This document shows, piece after piece, positions 7,645-15,545 of a DNA stretch of 64,000 bases. The notes beneath the pieces are model-generated. The model was not told where the DNA came from. It searched no databases and was given only the letters and a program-made list of their open reading frames with translations. Numbering within the stretch: position 1 is the stretch's first letter; each line of letters opens with the position of its first letter. The DNA comes from CAIUGU01 sp963819685 (lineage in GTDB: Bacteria > Pseudomonadota > Gammaproteobacteria > Steroidobacterales > Steroidobacteraceae): NCBI GenBank assembly GCA_963819685.1, contig CAWFXI010000005.1:124001-188000 (forward strand). Reading direction: 5' to 3'. The position numbers and the translations under genes were made by a program.

Positions 7645-7713
7645 TTACTTCTTCTTAGCGGCCTTCTTCTTCGTAGCCTTCTTCTTCGATGCCTTCTTTG
7701 CCTTAGTTGCCAT
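7645..7713 (-). CDS. Tiny Lys/Ala-rich histone-H1-tail-like peptide (22 residues)
   Basis: The complete frame encodes a 22-residue peptide with 12 Lys and 6 Ala plus Thr and Ser, arranged as repeats of (A/T)KKK. A GGAG ribosome site is placed 11 bases before the ATG and a strong hairpin follows the stop, so it has its own expression signals. The composition resembles the Lys-rich tails of bacterial histone-H1-like DNA-binding proteins but has no globular part. An overlapping short frame starts at an ATG 20 bases upstream. DNA or RNA binding is inferred from charge only. Confidence 0.6.
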   Translation of the reverse strand: MATKAKKASKKKATKKKAAKKK

Positions 7714-7790
7714 AGTAGTAAGTCTCCATGTCGAGTTAGTCCGCGCGCAGTATATACATAAAACAAAAATACCTAGCAAGTGTTCGTTGA

Positions 7791-8300
7791 TTATTTCTTT
7801 ACCGACTTAGGCAGGGGTCTCACTCTCTTCGGTACAGAGCGCAAAGAAAGAATGCAGTCCCACTCGCTCTTCGTGACCGGTGTGACCGACAGACGGTTGC
7901 CCCTGCGCAGGATCAGAAGGTCCTTTAATTCCCGTGTCGAACGCTGACGGAGCGAGTCCAGCGTGATCACGGGATCGAACTGCTCCTTGAGCCTCACATC
8001 GACCGCATACCAGGTTGGATTGGCAGCGTTGCCCTTCGGATCGCAGTACTCGCTGTCCGGATCGAAGGCGGAGCCATCGGGGTATCCCGCGCGCACGATA
8101 GTGACGATTCCCGCAACTCCGGGCACGTCACAGCTTGAGTGATAGAAGAAGGCCTCATCGCCTTTACCCATCCCGTCGCGGAGGAAGTTCCTCGCCTGGA
8201 AGTTCCTCACACCCTCCCAAGCGGTGGTCTGTCTGGGTGCCTTCACCAGATCCTCGATACCGAACGCGGAGGGTTCGGACTTGAGCAGCCAGTACTGCAT
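7791..8300 (-). CDS. EVE-domain protein
   Basis: The 169-residue protein is a single EVE domain (PUA-like fold): it starts MQYWLLKSEPSAFGIEDL, has WEGVRNFQARNFLRDGMGKGDEAFFYHSS, then a GIVTIVR strand and the DVRLKEQFDPVITLDSLR segment. EVE domains bind modified bases in DNA or RNA; the family also includes human THYN1. The C-terminus is basic. It ends within 50 bp of other minus-strand genes but shares no obvious pathway with them. Confidence 0.9.
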   Translation of the reverse strand: MQYWLLKSEPSAFGIEDLVKAPRQTTAWEGVRNFQARNFLRDGMGKGDEAFFYHSSCDVPGVAGIVTIVRAGYPDGSAFDPDSEYCDPKGNAANPTWYAVDVRLKEQFDPVITLDSLRQRSTRELKDLLILRRGNRLSVTPVTKSEWDCILSLRSVPKRVRPLPKSVKK

Positions 8301-8330
8301 GGAAACTCCAGAGCAGGAATGCAGGAAGGG

Positions 8331-8981
8331 TCAGGGCTTGAAAGGCCTGTATACAAAGCGTTCCGTCACGATGGCATCGAGTGCGATGTCCCAGCGTTCG
8401 CTGGGGACGAGCGTGACGCGCTGCAGCTCATACCCGACCCCGATGAGGCGTGGTTTGCGCCATCGCCGGCGGTTGGCAAGGAAAGCGAAGCGTCGATCAT
8501 AGAAGCCACCGCCGGTACCGAGGCGATGGCCGTTCGTGTCGAAAGCGACCAGCGGCACAAAGACCAGATCAAGGTCCCGCGGGGCAATCCGTTGCGCCAC
8601 TGACACCGGCTCTGACAGACCAAGGCGGTTGCGCCTGAGTGCAGCGAGGCCCGTGAAGCGCAGGAACTCCATTTGCCGGCGGCGCAGATTGATGACTCGG
8701 GGCAAATACAGGCGGCAACCGAGACGTCGAGCCCGGTCGATCAAGGGCGCAAGGTCTGCTTCGCCTCGGACCCCCAGATACACTGCGATCCTGAGACGCG
8801 GTTTGAGCAACTTCGCGCGTTGCACCAGCCTGGCGATACCGACTGCTGCATTGTGACGAGTGGTCGTGGAGAGGCCGGCACGCTTGTCGCGCATCTGTCG
8901 GCGCAAAGCGGAGCGCGCAGCTGACCGCTCTGCCGCGTCGATGCCGGAAAGGGAGGAGGCGCTACCCGCCTGTGCCGTCAT
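8331..8981 (-). CDS. ygfA: 5-formyltetrahydrofolate cyclo-ligase
   Basis: It converts 5-formyl-THF to 5,10-methenyl-THF using ATP. The 216 residues show RQMRDKRAGLS near the start, VYLGVRGEADLAPLI, LVFVPLVAFDTNGHRLGTGGGFYDR (substrate and Mg-ATP loop) and GVGYELQRVTLVPSERWDIALDAIVTE. In gammaproteobacteria ygfA lies directly downstream of 6S RNA and zapA, exactly as here. The start at 8981 overlaps the predicted 3' end of 6S RNA. No alternative start lies in the next 25 codons, so the overlap is probably real or the RNA is slightly shorter. Confidence 0.93.
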   Translation of the reverse strand: MTAQAGSASSLSGIDAAERSAARSALRRQMRDKRAGLSTTTRHNAAVGIARLVQRAKLLKPRLRIAVYLGVRGEADLAPLIDRARRLGCRLYLPRVINLRRRQMEFLRFTGLAALRRNRLGLSEPVSVAQRIAPRDLDLVFVPLVAFDTNGHRLGTGGGFYDRRFAFLANRRRWRKPRLIGVGYELQRVTLVPSERWDIALDAIVTERFVYRPFKP

Positions 8982-9148
8982 GAACCATTGCCCTCGACGC
9001 GGAGCAATAGGTGGGACGCGGACACGGCACTTAAGGCTTCCCGTTCGAGACGGACTTGCACAATGATGCCGCGAGCCATTGTCCCAGGGGTATTAACATT
9101 AGGGTCGAGGGGAAACCCGACTCATGTCGAACACCGCAGGCAGCGCCA
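8960..9148 (-). ncRNA. ssrS: 6S RNA (ends approximate)
   Basis: The position between zapA and ygfA is the conserved ssrS locus. The minus strand carries the hallmark 3' segment GTCCGTCTCGAACGGGAAGCC followed by TTAAG, matching the E. coli CGGTCCGTCCGAGAAGCCTT region. Upstream is GGTGTTCGACATGAG, which pairs with the distal segment CATGACGGC to form the closing stem. The large internal bubble and a TATTGC/GCAAT side hairpin can also be drawn. 6S RNA binds sigma-70 RNA polymerase holoenzyme in stationary phase. Confidence 0.85.
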
Positions 9149-9164
9149 AACAAAAACTTGAAAA

Positions 9165-9186
9165 GTGAAGCCGTGAAACGTGAAGC
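9165..9186. repeat. Heptamer repeat (GTGAARC family)
   Basis: GTGAAGC, one extra C, GTGAAAC, GTGAAGC. A second short run, CTGCAGC-CTACAGC, follows at about 9217-9231. Both resemble the heptamers at 43.3-43.8 kb. Confidence 0.55.
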
Positions 9187-9236
9187 GTCCAGGGAAAAAG
9201 CCTCAAGTCTCACGCCTGCAGCCTACAGCCTTGAGA

Positions 9237-9551
9237 TTACAGCTCCAGCTGCCGGCCCTGAGTGAGCGCCGTCTCAACCCGCTCACGCAGTTGCTTGATG
9301 CGGTTGCCGACGTCGCTATTCAAGGACCGGTCCTGGTTACGCAGCTTGAGCAGCTCATTCGCGATGTTCAGGGCAGCCATCACGGCGATCCGGTCAAGGC
9401 CCACGACATTGCCGGCATCCCGGATCTCGCGCATCTTGCCATTCAGGTACTCGGCGGAATCAAGCAGGTCGGAACGCTCTTCGACAGGGCAGGCGACCTG
9501 GTATTCCTTTTCGAGGACCCGGACGCTGATTCTCACCGTGCGATCGGTCAT
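9237..9551 (-). CDS. zapA: Cell division protein ZapA
   Basis: This 104-residue FtsZ-ring-associated protein promotes FtsZ bundling at midcell. Motifs include VRISVRVLEKEYQVACPVEER, LDSAEYLNGKMREIRD and a C-terminal coiled coil (about 50-100) with ALNIANELLKLR. Its start overlaps the stop of the TIGR02449-type gene in an ATGA, so the two are translationally coupled. The 6S RNA gene follows. Confidence 0.95.
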   Translation of the reverse strand: MTDRTVRISVRVLEKEYQVACPVEERSDLLDSAEYLNGKMREIRDAGNVVGLDRIAVMAALNIANELLKLRNQDRSLNSDVGNRIKQLRERVETALTQGRQLEL

Positions 9552-9781
9552 GCGCCGTGCTCCATTGCCTTCAGTCTCCCGATCATTGCCTCGACCCGGG
9601 CGCGGACCTGCTCGTTCTTCTGCAGCAGACTGGCGCGCTCGGTCATGAGCGTCTCCTGACGCTGGCGCAACGCGCGATTCTCTTCCTTGATCTGGGCGAC
9701 TGTCGCGACGAATTCATCGAGGCGCTTTTCCAGGCGCTTCAATTCCTGATCGACCGCTGTCTTGGTCTGCCCTTCGCTCAT
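9548..9781 (-). CDS. TIGR02449-family coiled-coil protein next to zapA
   Basis: The 77 residues starting MSEGQTK are almost entirely one predicted coiled coil with heptad Leu and Glu spacing (LKRLEKRLDEFVATVAQIKEENRALRQR is the start of it). Small proteins of this kind sit beside zapA in many gammaproteobacteria and resemble ZapB in size and composition, so a role at the division ring is plausible but unproven. A longer frame to 9844 exists, but the family start is at 9781. Confidence 0.8.
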   Translation of the reverse strand: MSEGQTKTAVDQELKRLEKRLDEFVATVAQIKEENRALRQRQETLMTERASLLQKNEQVRARVEAMIGRLKAMEHGA

Positions 9782-9890
9782 GGCTCGATTATGCGGGCAT
9801 GCAGGCGCAGCGACAAGCGGGACGGCATCCGGGTCCGGGCGCAACTCCCCGCGGGAATGTTTCCGGTGGTGGCGGTGCTACCATAACGTG

Positions 9891-10451
9891 ATGTTGACCG
9901 GATTCCATGCCGAGGTGGCACGCGATCTCGAATCCGCGGCCGCCGAACTGCCTGCTGCCGAGGCGCACGGCTGCCTGTGCGGCGCCCTGAGTGCACTCGA
10001 CGACTATTCGTTTGAGCAATGGCTGACGGAGGTCGCGCCGGATCCAGCCATGGCTGCAGGATTGGCCAGGCCGGACTCCCCTGTACGCCTCCTGTTCGAA
10101 GAGACGGCCCGGTCACTCCGGTCCGACAGCATGGAATTCACGCCCTTGCTTCCCGACGACGAAGTAGCGCTTGGGCTTAGAACGGAAGCACTGGCCCAGT
10201 GGTCCCAGGGATTTTTGTACGGGCTTGCCACCGGCGAGATCGGCCGCAACCCAACGTTACCGGCCATGGTCAGGGAGGTGCTTGCTGACTTCGCCGAGAT
10301 CGGCCGCGCGACGCTGTCCACGGACCTGGACCAGGGCAATACTGAAGTGGGCGACGAATCCGACGAAGAGGCGTTTGCCGAACTTTACGAGTTCGTGCGG
10401 GCCGGGGCCCAGCTGGTCTATGACGAATTGCTGCCGCTTCGCCGTCCGTGA
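9891..10451 (+). CDS. ygfB: YgfB/YecA family (UPF0149) protein
   Basis: The 186-residue protein has the family features AEAHGCLCGAL near the N-terminus, FTPLLPDDE, a WSQGFLYGLATGEI helix and the acidic EAFAELYEFVRAGAQLVYDEL end. In Pseudomonas aeruginosa YgfB has been linked to regulation of ampDh3 and beta-lactam tolerance; whether that applies here is unknown. It begins the conserved ygfB-pepP-ubiH-ubiI run, divergent from the zapA group. Confidence 0.92.
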   Translation: MLTGFHAEVARDLESAAAELPAAEAHGCLCGALSALDDYSFEQWLTEVAPDPAMAAGLARPDSPVRLLFEETARSLRSDSMEFTPLLPDDEVALGLRTEALAQWSQGFLYGLATGEIGRNPTLPAMVREVLADFAEIGRATLSTDLDQGNTEVGDESDEEAFAELYEFVRAGAQLVYDELLPLRRP

Positions 10452-10489
10452 CATAGCCCATCGGCGTAACGATATTCAGGAGCTTATCG

Positions 10490-11809
10490 ATGCAGTCATC
10501 CAGCCGCCAGTCTGAATTCGCTCGCCGCCGTCGCCAGCTGGCACGCATGGTGGGCAAGGGCGGTATCGTGATCATTCCAGCCGCGCTCGAGAAATCGCGC
10601 AACAACGATGTTCACTATGAGTACCGTCCGGACAGCGACTTCCATTACCTGACGGGCTTTCAGGAACCCGAGGCCGTGGCGGTGCTGGTGCCTGGCCGTC
10701 CACAAGCGGAGTACGTGCTGTTCGTTCGCGACCGGGATCCCGCGCGCGAGACCTGGGACGGTAAGCGGGCGGGACCGGAAGGTGCCACCCGCGACTACGG
10801 TGCGGACGACGCGTTCCCGATCGGCGACATCGACGACATCCTGCCCGGCCTCATGGAAAGCTGTTCGCGGGTGTACTACACGATGGGACTCAATCCGGAC
10901 TTCGACCAGCGCGTCATCGGCTGGGTCAACGGCCTGAAGGCCCAGGCGCGCGCGGGGGTGCACCCTCCTCAGGAATTCGTGGCGCTCGATCACCCGCTGC
11001 ACGACATGCGACTGTACAAGTCCACCGCCGAACTGGGCCTGATGCGCCGCTCTGCGAAGATTGCGGTCGAAGCGCACAAGCGCGCGATGCGCTTCACCGA
11101 GCCGGGCCGCATGGAGTACGAGGTCATGGCGGAACTGGTCCACGAGTTCCGTCGCAACAATGCCGATACGTCCTACCATCCAATCGTCGGGGGTGGCGGC
11201 AACAGCTGCGTGCTGCACTACCGCGAGAACAATGCTGAGCTGCAGGATGGCGACCTGCTGCTGATCGATGCCGGTTGTGAATATGGCATGTATGCCTCCG
11301 ACATCACGCGCACGTTTCCGGTCAACGGCCGTTACACCCCGGAGCAACGGGCCATTTACGAAGTCGTGCTCGAAGCGCAGTACGCCGCCATCGAGAAAGC
11401 CCGCCCCGGCAATCACTGGAACGAGCCTCATGATGCGGCAGTGCGCGCAATCACTCAGGGTCTGGTCCGCCTCGGCCTGCTGAAGGGCAAGGTACCGAAC
11501 CTGATTCGCGATGGCGCCTACCGTCAATGGTTCATGCATCGCACCGGCCACTGGCTCGGTATGGATGTCCATGATGTGGGCGACTACAAGGTCGGTGATG
11601 AATGGCGCGTACTCGAGCCGGGCATGGTCATGACCGTAGAGCCTGGCTTGTATATTCCAGCCGGCTCCAAAGGCGTGCCCAAGCGCTGGTGGAACATCGG
11701 TGTGCGCATCGAGGACGATGTGGCCATTACCAAGGGCGGCTGTGAGGTGCTCACCGACGGGCTGCCCAAGGAGCCCGACGCAATCGAGCGCCTGATGCAG
11801 GCGGCCTAG
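10490..11809 (+). CDS. pepP: Xaa-Pro aminopeptidase
   Basis: A pita-bread-fold dimanganese peptidase that removes N-terminal residues preceding Pro. It has an N-terminal creatinase-like domain (about 1-165) and a catalytic domain to 439. Metal ligands are the two Asp in LLIDAGCEYGMYASDITRTF, the His in HRTGHWLGMDVHDVG, the Glu in MTVEPGLYI and the Glu in GVRIEDD. Its length equals E. coli PepP. The 10-bp gap to ubiH indicates co-transcription. Confidence 0.97.
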   Translation: MQSSSRQSEFARRRRQLARMVGKGGIVIIPAALEKSRNNDVHYEYRPDSDFHYLTGFQEPEAVAVLVPGRPQAEYVLFVRDRDPARETWDGKRAGPEGATRDYGADDAFPIGDIDDILPGLMESCSRVYYTMGLNPDFDQRVIGWVNGLKAQARAGVHPPQEFVALDHPLHDMRLYKSTAELGLMRRSAKIAVEAHKRAMRFTEPGRMEYEVMAELVHEFRRNNADTSYHPIVGGGGNSCVLHYRENNAELQDGDLLLIDAGCEYGMYASDITRTFPVNGRYTPEQRAIYEVVLEAQYAAIEKARPGNHWNEPHDAAVRAITQGLVRLGLLKGKVPNLIRDGAYRQWFMHRTGHWLGMDVHDVGDYKVGDEWRVLEPGMVMTVEPGLYIPAGSKGVPKRWWNIGVRIEDDVAITKGGCEVLTDGLPKEPDAIERLMQAA

Positions 11810-11819
11810 GGAACCCCTG

Positions 11820-13043
11820 ATGAAGGCTGACGTTGCAATAGCTGGGGGCGGCATGGTCGGCGCCAGTCTGGCGCTCTCCCTGTCGCAACTGGGATTGGAC
11901 ATCGCGCTCATCGAAGCGGCGCCCTTCAAGTCGGGAGGCAGCCCGAGTTTCGATGACCGCACGACGGCACTCTCCAACGGCAGTCGACGCATCATGGAGG
12001 CCCTGGGCGTCTGGCCCCTGGTACAGCACGAAGCAACGCCGATCAAACGGATCCACGTGTCGGACCGCGGCCGCTTCGGATTTGCGCGCATCGACGCCGC
12101 CGAGGTTGAACTCGAAGCGCTCGGGTTTGTGATTCCGAATCGCGCGCTGGGCGCCGGGCTCTGGCAACGACTTGAGGCTGCTAAAGTTCGTGTTCTTGCT
12201 CCCGCCCGTGTCATTGACTACGAAGTGGACGACGACTGCTGCCGGCTGCGCCTCGAAGGCGCTGCTGCCGGTGCTGAAGCGCTGCATACCCGCTTGCTGG
12301 TAGCCGCTGATGGTGCGCAGTCAGCGGTTCGTAGTGCCGCCGGCGTCGGGTCCTCAACGTGGGACTATGGACAGACGGCAATTACCGCCAACCTCACCAG
12401 CCAGCTTTTCCACAACCACGTGGCTTACGAACGGTTCACACCGGCGGGGCCCATTGCGTTGTTGCCGCTGGTCGAAGGTCGCGTAGGACTTGTCTGGACG
12501 CTGGCCCCCGCGGAAGCGGCGACGACGCTGGCGTTACCCGACGCTGAGTTCCTCAAGCGTCTGCAGGAAGCGTTCGGTATGCGCCTCGGACGCTTCCTGA
12601 CTGTAGGCAAACGGCAAAGCTATCCGCTGGCGCTCACGCGTGCGGAGCAACCGGTGAGCCGGCGAGTCGTCATCCTCGGCAATGCCGCGCAGGGATTGCA
12701 CCCGATAGCAGGGCAGGGCTTCAACCTCGGGCTGCGCGATGTCGCGAGCCTTGCTGAAGTGCTGGCTGATGCGCGCACGACCAGCGGAGCCTCGCTGGAT
12801 GTCGGCGCTGCGGAGATACTCGAGCGCTATCGAAACTGGCGGCACGAAGACAGGCAGCGCATCGTGGCGTTCACCGACGGTCTCGTGAGAATCTTCAGGC
12901 AACCCTTCGCACCTGTCCGGTTGCTGCGCGATGTGGCGCTCCTGGCTTTCGATCTGTCCCCGCACGCCAAGCAGGCGATGTCGCAGTTGTCTCTCGGTGC
13001 CGCGGGACGTATTCCGCGCCTGGCTCGTGGAGCGCCGCTTTGA
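11820..13043 (+). CDS. ubiH: UbiH-type 2-polyprenyl-6-methoxyphenol hydroxylase
   Basis: A class A FAD monooxygenase of ubiquinone synthesis, 407 residues. The FAD-binding motif is AGGGMVGASLAL at the N-terminus. DDRTTALSNGSRRIME and the second FAD motif GNAAQGLHPIAGQGFNLGLRD (Asn in place of the usual Asp) are UbiH hallmarks. It overlaps the next flavoprotein gene by 4 bp. With Coq7 at 4 kb and the UbiI-like protein it covers the ring hydroxylations. Confidence 0.92.
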   Translation: MKADVAIAGGGMVGASLALSLSQLGLDIALIEAAPFKSGGSPSFDDRTTALSNGSRRIMEALGVWPLVQHEATPIKRIHVSDRGRFGFARIDAAEVELEALGFVIPNRALGAGLWQRLEAAKVRVLAPARVIDYEVDDDCCRLRLEGAAAGAEALHTRLLVAADGAQSAVRSAAGVGSSTWDYGQTAITANLTSQLFHNHVAYERFTPAGPIALLPLVEGRVGLVWTLAPAEAATTLALPDAEFLKRLQEAFGMRLGRFLTVGKRQSYPLALTRAEQPVSRRVVILGNAAQGLHPIAGQGFNLGLRDVASLAEVLADARTTSGASLDVGAAEILERYRNWRHEDRQRIVAFTDGLVRIFRQPFAPVRLLRDVALLAFDLSPHAKQAMSQLSLGAAGRIPRLARGAPL

Positions 13044-14245
13044 AACCCGACTACGACATCCTGATCATCGGCGGCGGCCTCGTCGGGGCTTGTCTTGCGG
13101 GCCTGCTGGCAAGCGAACGTCAGTTCGCACATCACAAGATCGGTCTGGTGGAAGCCAATCCTCCTTCTGAGCCACCCCCTGGCAGTGATATCGATATCCG
13201 TGTCTCGGCGATTTCGCATGCATCCCGGAAAGTCCTGACGCGTGCGGGGGGATGGCAGAAGCTCAAACCGGAGCAGATATCACCGTACAGCGAAATGGTG
13301 GTGTGGGACGCGGCCGGTGTGCCGGAGGGTGCCGGGTCGATCCACTTCAGCGCTGGCAGTACGGGCCAGGCGGACCTTGGCCATATCGTTGAGAATCGCC
13401 GCCTGCAATGGGGGCTGTATGACGCCGCGGCATTGCGTGAGCGCGTGGTGCTGATGCGCGCCAGCCTTACGGGGTTGGGCTTCGATACGTCACAGGCACT
13501 GTCCACCGCCACACTCTCTGACGGCAGGCGCGTGACGGCGCGGCTCGTCGTCGGCGCCGATGGATCGGCTTCGCAGAGTCGCACTCTGGCCGGCATCGAG
13601 GTGACCGCGCGAGCGTATGACCAGTTCGCAATGGTCACTCACGTGCGCACCGAACGGCCGCACCGCCAGACTGCCCGGCAACGGTTTCTCCCTGAGGGAC
13701 CTCTCGCGTTTCTGCCACTGACCGATGGCCGTAGTTCCATTGTCTGGAGCACGGCACCTGACAACGCCAGGCGACTGGTCGAGATGCCTGCCGCTGAGTT
13801 CGAACGGGAATTGCGGGCGGCGAGCGATGCAGTTCTGGGCGATATTGAACTCGCGGCGCCCCGAGCCTGTTTCCCGCTGCAGATGATGCATGCCCGCGAA
13901 TATTGCCGGCCGGGGTTCGTGCTGGTCGGCGATGCCGCGCATGCGGTCCACCCGCTCGCCGGGCAAGGGGTCAACCTGGGCTTTGCCGACTGCGCCGCGC
14001 TGGTCGAGATCCTGACCGAGGCGGTTACGACGAATCAGGTGGGGTGGGCCGACCGCCGCTGGCTACGACGCTATGAGCGCTGGCGCAAACGCGACAACCA
14101 GGTGGCCCTCGGCGTGATCGACGGTCTCGGACGCCTGTTCAGCAACGACGACCCCCGCCTCAAAGCCCTGCGCAAGGCTGGGCTCGACCTTGTCGATCGC
14201 AGCGCGATGGCCAAGCGGCTGCTGATTGCTGAAGCCAGCCGCTGA
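13040..14245 (+). CDS. ubiI: UbiI/UbiF-like FAD-dependent hydroxylase of ubiquinone synthesis
   Basis: 401 residues, same fold as UbiH. Motifs are IIGGGLVGACLAGLLA, DIRVSAISHASRKVL and GDAAHAVHPLAGQGVNLGFAD. The place after ubiH is that of ubiI (visC), which does C5 hydroxylation in E. coli. Because Coq7 already covers the C6 step, the UbiI assignment is more likely than UbiF, but paralogues in this family can have broader positional specificity. The gene starts ATGA-like within the ubiH stop and has a weak start context. Confidence 0.85.
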   Translation: MKPDYDILIIGGGLVGACLAGLLASERQFAHHKIGLVEANPPSEPPPGSDIDIRVSAISHASRKVLTRAGGWQKLKPEQISPYSEMVVWDAAGVPEGAGSIHFSAGSTGQADLGHIVENRRLQWGLYDAAALRERVVLMRASLTGLGFDTSQALSTATLSDGRRVTARLVVGADGSASQSRTLAGIEVTARAYDQFAMVTHVRTERPHRQTARQRFLPEGPLAFLPLTDGRSSIVWSTAPDNARRLVEMPAAEFERELRAASDAVLGDIELAAPRACFPLQMMHAREYCRPGFVLVGDAAHAVHPLAGQGVNLGFADCAALVEILTEAVTTNQVGWADRRWLRRYERWRKRDNQVALGVIDGLGRLFSNDDPRLKALRKAGLDLVDRSAMAKRLLIAEASR

Positions 14246-14390
14246 CTGATGCTTAAACCCTTGATGCAACAGTAGTCCATGACTCGGACACCCGTAGGGA
14301 CTTTCCGCTCTTGACAGGGAGCCGGTCATAAATGAATCCTTAACGGGAGATTCGTAGCGTTCAGCATCGCTTGGGTGAGTGAGTCTGGCC

Positions 14391-15530
14391 ATGGCCGTAT
14401 CCCGCGATCAAATGGGAGTGTCCCGGTACTTCAGCGCCCTGGAGGGCATGCTGGAGGGCACCGGTGTGCGTCTCAACGGCCGGAATCCCTGGGACATCCG
14501 CGTCAACGACGAGGTCTTCCTGCAGCGCGCCCTGGCACAAGGCTCACTTGGCGTGGGCGAGTCGTACATGGACGGTCAGTGGGACTGCGATCGGCTCGAT
14601 GAAATGCTGACACGGGTCTTCCGCGCCGATGCCGACCGGCGTCTGCCGGATGCCGGCCAGATCTGGGCAGCGTTTCTCGCACGCCTGATCAATCCCCAGT
14701 CGCCGCGCCGCGCGTTCAAGGTGGGCGAGCAGCACTACGACGTCGGCGATGATCTGTACGAGCGCATGCTCGACAGTCGCATGATCTATACGTGTGGCTA
14801 CTGGCGAAACGCGACGACGCTGGATGAAGCACAGGAAGCCAAGCTGGATCTCGTCTGTCGCAAGCTGGGCCTCAAGGCCGGCATGCACGTACTCGACATT
14901 GGCTGCGGCTGGGGCGGTGCTGCGAAGTTTGCGGCCGAACGCTACGGCGTGAGCGTCACCGGCGTGACGATTTCGAGGAATCAGGCGGCAACCGCTGAAG
15001 AGCGTTGCAAAGGATTGCCGGTCACGATTCTGTTCAAGGACTACCGCAGCGTCTCAGGCAAGTTCGACCGGATCTATTCGCTCGGCATGTTCGAGCACGT
15101 TGGTGTCCGCAACTACCGTACCTATTTTGAAACTGCCCGGCGGCTGCTGGTGCCGGACGGCCTGTTCCTGCTGCATACCATCGGCCGCAATCTGTCCGGC
15201 AGTACGAACGATGCGTGGATCGAGAAGTACATCTTTCCGAACTCGATGCTGCCGTCGATGGCGCAGATCGCAGCCGCGGCCGAGGATTTATTCGTGACCG
15301 AAGACTGGCACAGCTTCGGCCCGGATTACGACCGCACGTTGATGCAATGGCACAAGCATTTCACGGCGGGCTGGCCGCAGATTGCCGAGCAGTACGGCGA
15401 GCGCTTCCGTCGCATGTGGGAGTTCTGGCTGCTGAGCTGCGCGGCGTCGTTCCGCGCCCGACGCAGCCAGCTGTGGCAGGTGCTCCTGTCGCCGAACGGA
15501 GTACAGGGGGGACTGCCAGAGGTGCGCTGA
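14391..15530 (+). CDS. cfa: Cyclopropane-fatty-acyl-phospholipid synthase
   Basis: A SAM-dependent enzyme that adds a methylene bridge to unsaturated acyl chains of membrane lipids, usually on entry to stationary phase. The protein is about 379 residues, as in E. coli. An N-terminal lipid-binding domain with GVGESYMDGQWDCDRLD is followed by the methyltransferase core VLDIGCGWGGAAKFAAERYG and FEHVGVRNY. The LHTIGRN and YIFPNSMLPS motifs are conserved. The start may be ATG 14391 or GTG 14379. A TTGACA at 14313-14318 is a possible -35, without a convincing -10. Confidence 0.94.
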   Translation: MAVSRDQMGVSRYFSALEGMLEGTGVRLNGRNPWDIRVNDEVFLQRALAQGSLGVGESYMDGQWDCDRLDEMLTRVFRADADRRLPDAGQIWAAFLARLINPQSPRRAFKVGEQHYDVGDDLYERMLDSRMIYTCGYWRNATTLDEAQEAKLDLVCRKLGLKAGMHVLDIGCGWGGAAKFAAERYGVSVTGVTISRNQAATAEERCKGLPVTILFKDYRSVSGKFDRIYSLGMFEHVGVRNYRTYFETARRLLVPDGLFLLHTIGRNLSGSTNDAWIEKYIFPNSMLPSMAQIAAAAEDLFVTEDWHSFGPDYDRTLMQWHKHFTAGWPQIAEQYGERFRRMWEFWLLSCAASFRARRSQLWQVLLSPNGVQGGLPEVR

Positions 15531-15545
15531 GCACTCCTGTCACCC

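Noticed and set aside
10496..12214. 572-codon minus-strand frame opposite pepP and ubiH
   Set aside because: Fully antisense to two conserved genes and low in recognisable motifs.
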